Shown here: positions 29,317 through 38,940 of the stretch, one piece after another
How positions within the stretch are numbered: the first letter of the stretch is position 1
How the letters are laid out: every line of letters starts with the position of its first letter
Assembly: GCA_025463565.1 (NCBI GenBank)
Contig: JAODAT010000046.1
Span: 1 to 41,979, forward strand
From: Microbacteriaceae bacterium
GTDB lineage: Bacteria; Actinomycetota; Actinomycetes; Actinomycetales; Microbacteriaceae
DNA length: 41,979 bases
Direction of reading: 5' to 3'
The notes under the pieces: model-generated
The model's database searches: none
Seen by the model: only the letters and a program-made list of their open reading frames with translations
What the model was told of the DNA's origin: nothing
Translations under genes and position numbers: made by a program

Positions 29317-30170
29317 CCCATTCGACGAGCTCAGGGCAGGCCGCCGCACCGACGCTGGCACCGACCCGGCCTGAACCGGAGCAGCGTGGCATTGGGTCCC
29401 TGTATGCGGGCAATGCGCGCTCGGTGGTCTCCCGCGGACTGCTGGCCACTCGCAGCACCAACTGGATCATCATCCTGAGCGGCTTCTTCGAGCCGGTGTT
29501 CTTTCTGCTGGCCCTCGGTGTCGGCCTCGGGTCGATCGTCGGCAGCGTGCAGACCACGGCGGGGCAGGCCGTACCGTACGCGGCATTCATTGCTCCCGGC
29601 TTGCTGGCGGTCGCCGCGATGAACGGCGCCATTTACGACTCCACCTGGAACGTGTTCTTCAAGATGCAGTACGCGAAGCTGTACGAGGGGATGCTCGCCA
29701 CCTCGCTCGGGCCGTTGGACGTCGCCCTCGGCGAGATCCTGCTGGCTCTGCTCCGCGGTGGCGTTTACGCGACCGGCTTCCTCATCGTGATGCAGGTGCT
29801 CGGACTCAACCTGTCGTGGACGGCTCTCCTGGCGATTCCCGCTGTGCTGCTCATCGCCTTCGGCTTCGCGAGCCTGGGCATGGCGGTGACCAGTTACATG
29901 AAGACCTTCCAGCAGATGGACTGGATCAACTTCTTCCTGCTGCCGATGTTCCTTTTCTCGGCGACCTTTTTCCCGGTCAGCGTGTACCCGGTTCCGGTGC
30001 AGGTGATCGTCGAGATCTTTCCCCTCTGGCACGGGGTGGAACTGGTGCGTGGGCTCACTACCGGGTCACTCGACATCGCGATGCTCGGCCACGTCGCGTA
30101 CTTCGTGGTCATGATCGCCGTCGGGTTGACGTTCACCACCCGCCGCCTGCGCGCGCTCTTTTTGGACTAG
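29313..30170 (+). CDS. ABC-2 type permease 2 (NodJ/DrrB family)
   Basis: A 285-residue permease related to permease 1, with six hydrophobic segments and the family block PMFLFSATFFPVSVYP followed by IFPLWHGVELVR. With permease 1 it probably forms a heterodimer served by the ATPase at 27536. GTG at 29313 overlaps the preceding TGA (GTGA). The first about 30 residues are low-complexity and include a REP-type stretch (HSTSSGQAA). Its TAG directly abuts the stop codon of the convergent MFS gene (TAG at 30168-30170, complement of TAG at 30171-30173), leaving no intergenic terminator. Confidence 0.9.
   Translation: MTHSTSSGQAAAPTLAPTRPEPEQRGIGSLYAGNARSVVSRGLLATRSTNWIIILSGFFEPVFFLLALGVGLGSIVGSVQTTAGQAVPYAAFIAPGLLAVAAMNGAIYDSTWNVFFKMQYAKLYEGMLATSLGPLDVALGEILLALLRGGVYATGFLIVMQVLGLNLSWTALLAIPAVLLIAFGFASLGMAVTSYMKTFQQMDWINFFLLPMFLFSATFFPVSVYPVPVQVIVEIFPLWHGVELVRGLTTGSLDIAMLGHVAYFVVMIAVGLTFTTRRLRALFLD
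29320..29342 (+). repeat. REP-like fragment inside the permease 2 gene
   Basis: The word TTCGACGAGCTCAGGGCAGG begins at 29321 and encodes part of STSSGQA in frame. It belongs to a repeat type different from the one in permease 1. Confidence 0.45.
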
Positions 30171-31457
30171 CTACTTCACGGACTTGATCGGGATGATCGC
30201 GAGGCCACCGAGGGCCGCCGCGACCGCCGAGCAGATGAACAGCGCCACGAAGCCGCCGGTGGTCGCCCCGATGCTGGCGACCACGATCGCGCCGAGCAGT
30301 GGTCCGATGGCCTGCGGTACGGCGGTCGCGATGTTCATGATGCCGAGGTCTTTGCCGCGGGTGTGTGAGTCGGGCAGCACCTGGGTGGCGAGCGCCTGGT
30401 CGACGGCCATGAAGCATCCGTAACCGAGGCCGAGGAGCCCGGCGCCGATGTTCGCGACCGTCCAGGTGGGCACCAAGGCCAGCAGCAGCGCGGCGATGCC
30501 CTGCAGATACGCGGCCGCATAGACGAATATCTTGCGCTGGCCGATCCTGTCACTGAGCCGGCCGAAACCGAGCGCGGCGATGATGAACAGCACCAGGTAG
30601 ATGACGGTCAGCTGCAGCAGGTCGTCCTGCGAGCTCTTGCCGCGGTGAAGCCCGGACTGCAGGAAGAAAAGCAGCAGGGTCGTGCCGAGGGCATTCCCGA
30701 TGTTGACGAGGATGCGGCCGAGAAGCGTCCAGCCGAAGTCTGGATGCTTGCGAGGGCTGACCCAGAAGCCCTTGAGCAGGGTGGCGACCTTGAAGCTCGG
30801 GCGGAGCACCCTCGGCAGAACCTCGTCGGGGATGATCAGCAGGAACGGGGTGACGAAGACGAGCAGCAGCACTGCCACCGCCAGGTAGCCGATCACCTGG
30901 CTCAGGGCGAGACTGGTGACGAACAGGATGCCGAGCACGGTTCCGATCGCCTGCGGCGCCGAGACCCAGCCGGAGACGATGCCGCGCTGGCCGACCGGCA
31001 CCTGATCGGAGATTGTCGCGGTGATCGCCGCGGAGACGATGCAGAACCCGGTGAGGGCGAGCGCCCAGAAGACGCCGACCCCGACGATGGTGTTCTGGAA
31101 GCCGAGCAGCGCGAGGGAAACGGCGAAGACGAGCGTGCCCAGGAAGATCCACGGGCGGCGACGCCCGAAACGCGAGGTGGTGCGGTCGGAGAGTGCGCCG
31201 GTGAGCGGGTAGGCGATGAGGGCGCAGACGCCGGCGATGCCCGAGATGATGCCGAACGCCAGGATGCTCTGGCTGCTGCCATCTTTCACATGGAAGACGC
31301 TGTTCACCTGCAGGGGCAGTAGCAGCTGGATCGGCGTGAGCTGCGCCATCCAGATTCCGAACCACGCGGTGGCGAACAGGGTGATCCAGACAGCCGAGAC
31401 GCGACGTTTGGGTTCGGCGAATGGGCTGAACGCCGCGGGCAGGGAGGGAGCGGTCAT
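30171..31457 (-). CDS. MFS transporter, sugar-type (SLC45/GPH-like)
   Basis: A 428-residue transporter with about 12 helices. The loop after helix 2 reads GALSDRTTSRFGRRRPWIF, a G-x-RRRPW form seen in sucrose/proton symporters and GPH-like carriers rather than drug pumps. GQRGIVSGWVSAPQAIGTVLG follows in helix 5. Uptake of a disaccharide is plausible but not certain, as no glycosidase gene lies nearby. GATAAT (31464-31469, minus) ends 6 nt before the ATG, and no ribosome site is visible. Confidence 0.85.
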   Translation of the reverse strand: MTAPSLPAAFSPFAEPKRRVSAVWITLFATAWFGIWMAQLTPIQLLLPLQVNSVFHVKDGSSQSILAFGIISGIAGVCALIAYPLTGALSDRTTSRFGRRRPWIFLGTLVFAVSLALLGFQNTIVGVGVFWALALTGFCIVSAAITATISDQVPVGQRGIVSGWVSAPQAIGTVLGILFVTSLALSQVIGYLAVAVLLLVFVTPFLLIIPDEVLPRVLRPSFKVATLLKGFWVSPRKHPDFGWTLLGRILVNIGNALGTTLLLFFLQSGLHRGKSSQDDLLQLTVIYLVLFIIAALGFGRLSDRIGQRKIFVYAAAYLQGIAALLLALVPTWTVANIGAGLLGLGYGCFMAVDQALATQVLPDSHTRGKDLGIMNIATAVPQAIGPLLGAIVVASIGATTGGFVALFICSAVAAALGGLAIIPIKSVK

Positions 31458-31515
31458 GCCCCGATTATCGCTGGTTCCCCGCCGTCAGGCCGGGTGCCAC
31501 GCACTATGGGTTTGC

Positions 31516-32028
31516 CTACTTTGCCACGCCGGACTTCTCGTCCACCGCATGCCAGTCGGAGACGAGCCTGGTGGCATCCGCCACGAAATCGCCGCTCGCC
31601 TTCGGCCCACGGCAGCTGTAGAGCTGCAGTTTCTGCATCGAGTTGCCGGCGGTGTAGAGCGTGAGGGTGGTCGCGAGGCCGCCGGTGCAGCCATCGTTCT
31701 GCGCACTGTTGAAGTCGGCGAGGTCGACAGAGTACTTCTTCACGAGCGCATCGAACCGGGCGATCCGTTGGCCGTTGGTGACGGTGTACGTGTTCGTGTC
31801 GTAGTTCGGTACCGGCTGGTACTGGCTGTACTCGATGCGCTCGATCGGGTTGGAGACGTCGGGACGGATCAGGGAGCGGCTGACGATGAGCACGATGATC
31901 ACCAGCGCGACGACGGCAATGAACCACAGCAGCAAGCGAACCGGCCGCGACAGCCTCATTCGGCGCACTGCCGGGGGAGTCACTGCGGTTTGCGGATCAT
32001 CCCCCATGTCCTTTAAAGGTTCAGGCAT
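31516..32028 (-). CDS. Single-pass membrane protein of unknown function at the end of the rib operon
   Basis: A 170-residue protein that I do not recognise. A basic region (VRRMRLSRPVRLL) precedes one helix (LLLWFIAVVALVIIVLIVSR, about 32-52), then an outer domain with two Cys in NDGCTGGL and YSCRGPKA that could form a disulphide. The domain is mostly beta by look (YTVTNGQRIARFD, TTLTLYTAG). Its ATG at 32028 overlaps the stop of the tiny upstream ORF by 8 bases, which supports the start by coupling. A second ATG at 32007 has AAAGGA too close to use. Confidence 0.72.
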   Translation of the reverse strand: MPEPLKDMGDDPQTAVTPPAVRRMRLSRPVRLLLWFIAVVALVIIVLIVSRSLIRPDVSNPIERIEYSQYQPVPNYDTNTYTVTNGQRIARFDALVKKYSVDLADFNSAQNDGCTGGLATTLTLYTAGNSMQKLQLYSCRGPKASGDFVADATRLVSDWHAVDEKSGVAK

Positions 32029-32161
32029 TGATGGCCGCAGTGATCGATCCGAGACTCTCGGGCCGCCAGACCAATCCGAAGAAGTGCACGGCGATGAAAC
32101 CGGCGAACAGGATGACCGCGATGACAGCCGCGATGACGATGAGTATGCGGAAGGGGTTCAC
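32021..32161 (-). CDS. 46-residue membrane protein between ribH and the anchored protein
   Basis: A tiny ORF of 46 residues from GTG at 32161: VNPFRILIVIAAVIAVILFA then a second short hydrophobic stretch and LVWRPESLGSITAAINA. It is essentially one membrane helix with a short outer or inner tail. It begins 18 bp after the ribH stop and overlaps the next gene by 8 bases, so its position in a coupled operon argues that it is real. No clear ribosome site is visible. Function unknown; partner of the anchored protein downstream is a guess. Confidence 0.6.
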   Translation of the reverse strand: MNPFRILIVIAAVIAVILFAGFIAVHFFGLVWRPESLGSITAAINA

Positions 32162-32179
32162 GCTGTCACTCTACCGAAA

Positions 32180-32650
32180 TCACTTGGGCATCTCCCGAAG
32201 CACGATGCAGGTGGCGAGCACCGCTTCTGCGGTCTCAGCGCCCTTGTCTTCCTTCGAACCGGGGAGGCCGGACCGATCGATGCCCTGTTGTTCGTCGTCG
32301 AGGGTCAGCACTCCGAAGCCGACCGGCCTTCCGGTGTCCAATGCGACCTGGGTGAGGCCGTTGGTGGCCGCGTTCGACACGAACTCGAAATGCGGGGTGC
32401 CTCCGCGGATGATCACCCCGAGAGCGACGACGCCGTGCGCACCGTTCGCGATGGCCGCCTTCGCAACGACAGGAAGTTCGAAACTGCCGGGCACACGAAC
32501 GAGGGTCACCTCCGCGCCCGAGGCGTCGAGCACACGTCTCGCGCCGGCGACCAGCGCCTCGGCGATCTCGGTGTGCCAGAGCCCGGCCACAATGGTGATC
32601 TTGAAGCCCGTCCCGTCCACCGCGATCTCCGGTGCTCCCGCGCCGCTCAC
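32180..32650 (-). CDS. ribH: 6,7-dimethyl-8-ribityllumazine synthase
   Basis: A 156-residue enzyme that joins 5-amino-6-ribitylamino-pyrimidinedione with dihydroxybutanone phosphate to form lumazine, the last step before riboflavin synthase. Family features include VRVPGSFELPVVAKAA (about 50-65), GVIIRGGTPHFEFVSNAAT with the catalytic His, and PVGFGVLTLDDEQQ. It forms pentamers or 60-subunit shells in relatives. The GTG at 32650 overlaps the ribBA stop by 3-4 bases. Confidence 0.95.
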   Translation of the reverse strand: MSGAGAPEIAVDGTGFKITIVAGLWHTEIAEALVAGARRVLDASGAEVTLVRVPGSFELPVVAKAAIANGAHGVVALGVIIRGGTPHFEFVSNAATNGLTQVALDTGRPVGFGVLTLDDEQQGIDRSGLPGSKEDKGAETAEAVLATCIVLREMPK

Positions 32651-33936
32651 AGCTCCTGCTCCCGGTTGCTGTTGACCAGAACCGCGTCGTCGAGTGCCGC
32701 GTCGTCCGGCAGGATGTGTCCCATCCGGTCGCGCTTGGCCCCGAGGTAACGCTCATTGAACTCGTTCACGCCGACCACGAGCGGAACCTGCTCGAGCACC
32801 GTGATGCCGCGCTCGCGCAGCTGGCGCAGCTTCTCCGGGTTGTTGGTGATGGCCCGCACCTGCGAGAGGCCGAGGTCCTCCAGAATGGCGACCGCAGCTC
32901 CGTAGTCGCGACCGTCGGCCGGGAAGCCGAGCGCGATATTCGCATCGAGCGTGTCGAGCCCGTCCTCCTGGAGCCGGTAGGCCTTCAGCTTGTTGATCAG
33001 GCCGATGCCGCGACCCTCATGCCCACGCATGTAGATGACCACCCCGCCCTCTGCCTGGATCTGGTCGAGTGCCGCGTCGAGCTGGGGTCCGCACTCGCAC
33101 TTCTCCGAACCGAATACCTCACCGGTCAGGCACTCCGAGTGCACCCGCAGCAGGGTGCCATCTTTGGGTTCACCAGAAATGATGGCCAGGTGGTCGGCTC
33201 CGGTCATCCGGTCCCGGTATGCGCGGAAGCGGAAGCGCCCGTGCGTGGTCGGGATGTTCGTCTCCACCTCGAAGATCACCCGCGAGGTCTCGGGGATGGC
33301 CACCGGCATCGGCACGTCGGTGTCACAGTGCGTCTGCTGCAGGAACTCGATCAGTGCCTCGATCGTGATCACCGGAACGTTCTCGCGCTCGCCGAGGGCG
33401 ATGAGCCCAGGGAGGCGCATCATCTCGCCGTCCTCGGCGACGATCTCGGAGATCGCGCCGACCGGCACCAGGCCGGCGAGCTTCAGCAGGTCGATCGTCG
33501 CCTCGGTGTGGCCGGGGCGCTCGCGCACCCCACCCTCGACAGCGCGCAGCGGCATGATGTGACCGGGGCGGTGGAGTTGGTCCGGCGTGGTGTCGAGGTC
33601 CGCAAGCAGCCGGACGGTGTGTGCACGGTCATGTGCGCTGATACCTGTCGTGACGCCCGACGCCGCATCGACGCTCACCGTGTAGTTGGTGCCGCGCACG
33701 TCCTGGTTGTTCGCGACCATCACCGGCAGCTCGAGGCGGTCGGCGATCTCATTGGTCATCGGGGCGCAGATGAAGCCAGAGGTGACGCGCACCATCCAGG
33801 CCATCGTCTCCTGGCTGGCGAGGCCGGCCGCGATGACGACGTCGCCCTCGTTCTCGCGGCTCTCGTTATCCACGACGATGACGGGCTTGCCCAGGCGGAG
33901 TTCGTCGAGCGCGGTGGGGATATCGGCGAGGCTCAT
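32647..33936 (-). CDS. ribBA: Bifunctional DHBP synthase / GTP cyclohydrolase II
   Basis: A 429-residue fusion. The N-terminal domain (about 1-205) makes dihydroxybutanone phosphate from ribulose 5-phosphate; the acidic loop reads VDNESRENEGDVV, where many homologues have DDEDRENEGD. The C-terminal domain opens GTP: zinc ligands lie in EVFGSEKCECGPQ with an earlier Cys in HSECLTG, followed by RGHEGRGIGL. Together they supply both branches of riboflavin synthesis. It overlaps ribE upstream by 4 bases (33933-33936) and ribH downstream. Confidence 0.95.
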   Translation of the reverse strand: MSLADIPTALDELRLGKPVIVVDNESRENEGDVVIAAGLASQETMAWMVRVTSGFICAPMTNEIADRLELPVMVANNQDVRGTNYTVSVDAASGVTTGISAHDRAHTVRLLADLDTTPDQLHRPGHIMPLRAVEGGVRERPGHTEATIDLLKLAGLVPVGAISEIVAEDGEMMRLPGLIALGERENVPVITIEALIEFLQQTHCDTDVPMPVAIPETSRVIFEVETNIPTTHGRFRFRAYRDRMTGADHLAIISGEPKDGTLLRVHSECLTGEVFGSEKCECGPQLDAALDQIQAEGGVVIYMRGHEGRGIGLINKLKAYRLQEDGLDTLDANIALGFPADGRDYGAAVAILEDLGLSQVRAITNNPEKLRQLRERGITVLEQVPLVVGVNEFNERYLGAKRDRMGHILPDDAALDDAVLVNSNREQEL

Positions 33937-34535
33937 GCCAGGCTCCTTTCGAATTGCATCATCCGTTCGACCTGGCGGGCGAGGATGTCGGTCTCGATGT
34001 TCACGAGATCGCCCGGCTTTCTGAGGCCGAGGGTTGTTGCGGTGAGGGTCTCGGGAATGAGCGAGACCTCGAACCAGTCCGTGCCAACGTCGCTCACGGT
34101 GAGTGAAACCCCGTCGATCGCGACCGAACCCTTGCGGGTCACCAGCGGAGCCAGCTCGCGGTCGAGCGAGAAGCGCAGCACGCGCCAGGCGCTGCCCTCT
34201 GTAATGCTCAGCAACTCGCTAGTGCCGTCGATGTGACCCTGCACGATGTGGCCGCCGATCCTGTCGCCGACCTTCGCCGCGCGCTCCAGGTTGACCTGCT
34301 GCCCTGCCGCCACCTGCTTCAGCGTGCTCATCGCTATCGACTCGGCCATGACATCCGCTGTGAACCAGTCATCGCCCTGCGCAATCACCGTCAGGCATAC
34401 TCCCGACACCGAGATCGAGTCGCCGTGTTTCGCGTCGGAGACCGCGATCGGGCCGCGGACCGTGATCCGGGCGGCGTCGCCGAGCACAGTCCAGTCGAGC
34501 ACCGTGCCGAGTTCTTCGATGATTCCCGTAAACAT
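33933..34535 (-). CDS. ribE: Riboflavin synthase, alpha subunit
   Basis: A 200-residue enzyme that dismutates two lumazines to riboflavin (called ribC in E. coli, ribE in B. subtilis). The N-terminal MFTGIIEELGTV is diagnostic. Two tandem lumazine-binding halves are visible, with FTADVMAESIAMSTL in the first and FEVSLIPETLTATTLG in the second. It starts 3 bp after the ribD stop and overlaps ribBA, so it sits second in the rib operon under the FMN riboswitch. Confidence 0.95.
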   Translation of the reverse strand: MFTGIIEELGTVLDWTVLGDAARITVRGPIAVSDAKHGDSISVSGVCLTVIAQGDDWFTADVMAESIAMSTLKQVAAGQQVNLERAAKVGDRIGGHIVQGHIDGTSELLSITEGSAWRVLRFSLDRELAPLVTRKGSVAIDGVSLTVSDVGTDWFEVSLIPETLTATTLGLRKPGDLVNIETDILARQVERMMQFERSLA

Positions 34536-34538
34536 GTT

Positions 34539-35558
34539 CTACCTTTCCGTTGCCGGGCGGGCCGTGACGAGGATGTCCTTGCCCAGCTGCTCGATCGAGT
34601 CGATGTGAAGTGTGTGGATGCCAGCCATGCTCTCGACGCCGAGGTCGCCGACCGCGAGCCTCGGGCCGCCCAGCAACGCGGGTGCAAGAAAGATGAGGAA
34701 CTCATCGACCAGGCCGGCGGCGATGAACGCGCTCGCCAGTGTCGGTCCGCCCTCGACGTAGGCGTGCCGGATGCCTCGCTCGAAAAGGTCGCGCAGTGTC
34801 GCGTCGAGGTCGTGGCCGGGCAGCCTCAGCGCTGTGGCGAGCTTCGCTCCGGCGGGGATCTCGCGGTCGCCGATGACGACGGGCAGCGGCTGGTGCGCCA
34901 GCAGTTCGCCGGCGTCGCCACGTGCCGTGAGGGAGGGGTCATCCGAGATGACAGTGCCCGTGCCGACCAGGATCGCGTCGGCCTGCTCGCGCTGCTCGTG
35001 CACGCGCTGGCGGGCTGCCGTGCCGGTGATCCACTGGCTGGAGCCGTCAGCGGCCGCGGCCCGGCCATCCAGGGTCGACGCCCACTTCACGCTGACGAAT
35101 GGCCTGCCGAGGCGGGTCGCCGTGAGCCAGACGCGCAGGAACGACTCCACCTCGTCGGCGAGAAGACCGCCCTCGACCGCGACCCCCGCCTCGCTCAGGC
35201 GCGCTGCACCGCCGCTGGAGGCGACACCGGGATCGGAGACCGAGTAGACGACGCGCGCGACGCCGGCGGCGATGAGTGCCTCGCTGCACGGGCCGGTGCG
35301 GCCGTAGTGGTTGCAGGGCTCGAGGGTGACGACCGCGGTGGCGCCCCTGGCCTCGCCCGGCTCGAGCTTCGACAGCGCGTCGACCTCGGCGTGCGGTGTG
35401 CCGGCGCCGCGGTGCCAGCCCTCCGCGAGAATCTCGCCCTCGGGGGAGAGGATGACGCACCCCACCCGCGGATTGACGCCCCAGACGGGACCGTGGGCGG
35501 CCAGCGACAGGGCGTGGCGCATGGCCTCTGCCTCTGTGCTTACTACCGCGGTAGTCAT
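34539..35558 (-). CDS. ribD: Riboflavin biosynthesis deaminase/reductase
   Basis: A 339-residue two-domain enzyme for the second and third steps from GTP. The deaminase part has zinc ligands in TPHAEVDAL and TLEPCNHYGRTGPC; the reductase part (from about 145) has RPFVSVKWASTLDGR and, near the end, YVEGGPTLASAFI. ATG at 35558 is chosen because AAGGGA lies about 8 nt upstream; a longer frame would run into the riboswitch. It is the first gene after the FMN riboswitch at 35625-35789. Confidence 0.94.
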   Translation of the reverse strand: MTTAVVSTEAEAMRHALSLAAHGPVWGVNPRVGCVILSPEGEILAEGWHRGAGTPHAEVDALSKLEPGEARGATAVVTLEPCNHYGRTGPCSEALIAAGVARVVYSVSDPGVASSGGAARLSEAGVAVEGGLLADEVESFLRVWLTATRLGRPFVSVKWASTLDGRAAAADGSSQWITGTAARQRVHEQREQADAILVGTGTVISDDPSLTARGDAGELLAHQPLPVVIGDREIPAGAKLATALRLPGHDLDATLRDLFERGIRHAYVEGGPTLASAFIAAGLVDEFLIFLAPALLGGPRLAVGDLGVESMAGIHTLHIDSIEQLGKDILVTARPATER

Positions 35559-35561
35559 CCG

Positions 35562-35583
35562 GTGTCCCTTGCGTTCTGGGCAC
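35562..35583 (-). promoter_or_regulatory. Possible ribosome-site-hiding hairpin before ribD
   Basis: GTGCCC (complement of 35578-35583) can pair with GGGACAC (complement of 35562-35568, one A bulged), which would cover the AAGGGA ribosome site. Upstream lies another hairpin ATTCC-TTTC-GGAAT. Neither is followed by a U-tract, so translational control by the riboswitch seems likelier than termination. Confidence 0.4.
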
Positions 35584-35624
35584 TCCGGGGAATCGCGACG
35601 ACATTCCGAAAGGAATATCTCGCG

Positions 35625-35789
35625 CGTGCTTCCTTCCATCCGGACTGAGAAACGCGCCGCTGACAAACGCTGGCGTTTCATAACCGTCGGTCCCGGAATT
35701 CCACCGGCTCAACCGCTCCTGGCATTTCTGTCAACAGCGGGTCGCGGACTATCACCGCCGGTTCGGATTTTCACCGACCCCGGAGCACG
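35625..35789 (-). ncRNA. FMN riboswitch (RFN element)
   Basis: The minus strand holds the conserved RFN blocks in order: GGTCGGTGAAAATCCGAACC, GGCGGTGATAGTCCGCGACC, GAATTCCGGGACCGACGGT and AGTCCGGATGGAAGGAAGC. Closing stem P1 is CGTGCT (complement of 35784-35789) with AGCACG (complement of 35625-35630). It binds FMN and turns off the rib operon when flavin is plentiful. ribD starts 66 bp downstream. Confidence 0.95.
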
Positions 35790-35845
35790 TACTACTTACT
35801 GCTTCCCATGCTACAACTCAGGTCGGGTGTGCGGCATTCCCCTTT

Positions 35846-35951
35846 GTTGGTCGAGTAGCGCGTCGCGAAGCGACTCGCGTATCGAGACCCGGGTCTCGGC
35901 GCGTGCCGGTCTCGATACGCGTCCGGCTGCGCCGGGCGCTATTCGACCAAC
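35846..35951. repeat. Inverted pair of 44-bp REP-like units
   Basis: Two units face each other, 35846-35889 (plus) and 35908-35951 (minus), 18 bp apart. Each begins GTTGGTCGA(G/A)TAGCGC and ends CGCGTATCGAGACC. The inner hairpins differ but stay paired: GTCGC-GAA-GCGAC in one and CCGGC-GCA-GCCGG in the other. It lies between the trpS stop and the rib operon, so it may also end trpS transcription. Fragments are at 19259 and 25204. Confidence 0.85.
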
Positions 35952-35958
35952 AGGGGCG

Positions 35959-37846
<1,888 letters not shown>

Positions 37847-37852
37847 TACTCC

Positions 37853-37858
37853 ACTTTA
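37853..37858 (-). promoter_or_regulatory. -10 box for xthA (leaderless layout)
   Basis: TAAAGT on the minus strand ends 6 nt before the GTG at 37846. Confidence 0.4.
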
Positions 37859-37896
37859 TCGGGGAGCACCGACGGTGTATTGAGGACGCCGGCCGG

Positions 37897-38868
37897 CTAT
37901 CGGGGAGGGCCGGCGGCCTTGATCCTCGGTCGATGATGCTCGGGCGGTGTGCGGAGGCCCCTCGTGATGGGCTTCGGATTGAGTGTTTGCCCGTGGTCGG
38001 TCACGTCGACAGCGATCCACGTCGCCGAGATGAGGATCACCTGGCAGACCAGCCCCATCCAGACCAGCAGGCCGAGGATGACCGCGAACGACGCCAGCAA
38101 CGGGTTGCGGCCGGCGCCGCCCACGATCGTCGCCCCGAGCACCTTCAGCACGCCGAGACTGATGCCGCCGAGCAGCGATCCCACGATGAGCCGGGGGAAC
38201 GGGATGCGGGTTGCGGCGAGCACGCGGAACAGCACGGCGAGCGTCGTCGTATCGATCGCCAGCACGATGAGCAGCCCGACCCCTCGTGCGACGAGGGTGG
38301 CGAAGAGGGAATGGTGGTCGATGCCGACCAGCCCGAACAGGAAGTCGAGGGCGCTGGTGGAGAACACCGAGAGACCCGCCGAGACGACAACGACGATTCC
38401 GAAGCCGATCACCAGTCCGAGGTCTTTCAGCTTCAGCAGCAGGAAAAAGGTCTTGTCCTGCGGCAGCTGGAAGAACAGCCGGACGGCCGATCGAGCAGAC
38501 GAGAACCAGCTGAGCGCGGTGACGAAGACGGCGACCAGGGCGATGATGCTCGTGATGGTGATCGTGCGCGACGTGAACAGCTGGTGCACCTTGATCGCAC
38601 CACCGTTGCCGGTGTCGATGAGTCCGGGCACCGAACTCGACACGGTCGTCACGATCGCGTTCTCGAATGCCGGATTGGAGACGGCGACCATACCGACCAC
38701 AGCGAAGCCGACATACAACCCGGCGAACACGCTGTACAGCAGCGTCAGGCTCAGCCCCCCGGCGAGGATTCCGCCGTTGTTCTGCGAGTAGAACTGGAAC
38801 ACCCGCACCGGGCGCAGTCTCATGACCCGCGCGACGAGCAGCTTGACGGTTGCGATGAGCGCTTTCAT
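37897..38868 (-). CDS. YihY/BrkB-family membrane protein
   Basis: A 323-residue membrane protein with about six hydrophobic segments and the family pattern: FQFYSQNNGGILAGGLSLTL near residue 25, LSWFSSARSAVRLFFQLPQ in the middle, and RIPFPRLIVGSLLGGISLGV in the second half. Related proteins were once called ribonuclease BN or serum-resistance factors; current evidence supports neither and the function is unknown. A basic tail follows the last helix. GGAGG lies 4 nt before the ATG. It is divergent from ptsI with 72 bp between. Confidence 0.88.
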   Translation of the reverse strand: MKALIATVKLLVARVMRLRPVRVFQFYSQNNGGILAGGLSLTLLYSVFAGLYVGFAVVGMVAVSNPAFENAIVTTVSSSVPGLIDTGNGGAIKVHQLFTSRTITITSIIALVAVFVTALSWFSSARSAVRLFFQLPQDKTFFLLLKLKDLGLVIGFGIVVVVSAGLSVFSTSALDFLFGLVGIDHHSLFATLVARGVGLLIVLAIDTTTLAVLFRVLAATRIPFPRLIVGSLLGGISLGVLKVLGATIVGGAGRNPLLASFAVILGLLVWMGLVCQVILISATWIAVDVTDHGQTLNPKPITRGLRTPPEHHRPRIKAAGPPR

Positions 38869-38940
38869 TCGGCCTCCGATCCGGCCACAGCGGCGCAGGT
38901 AGAGTGGCGCTGGTCAGCGCACTCGTGGAAAAGGATAGGC

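Noticed and set aside
32632-35648. Long plus-strand frames opposite ribBA, ribE and ribD
   Set aside because: The minus-strand genes form a complete riboflavin operon; the opposite frames have no family features.
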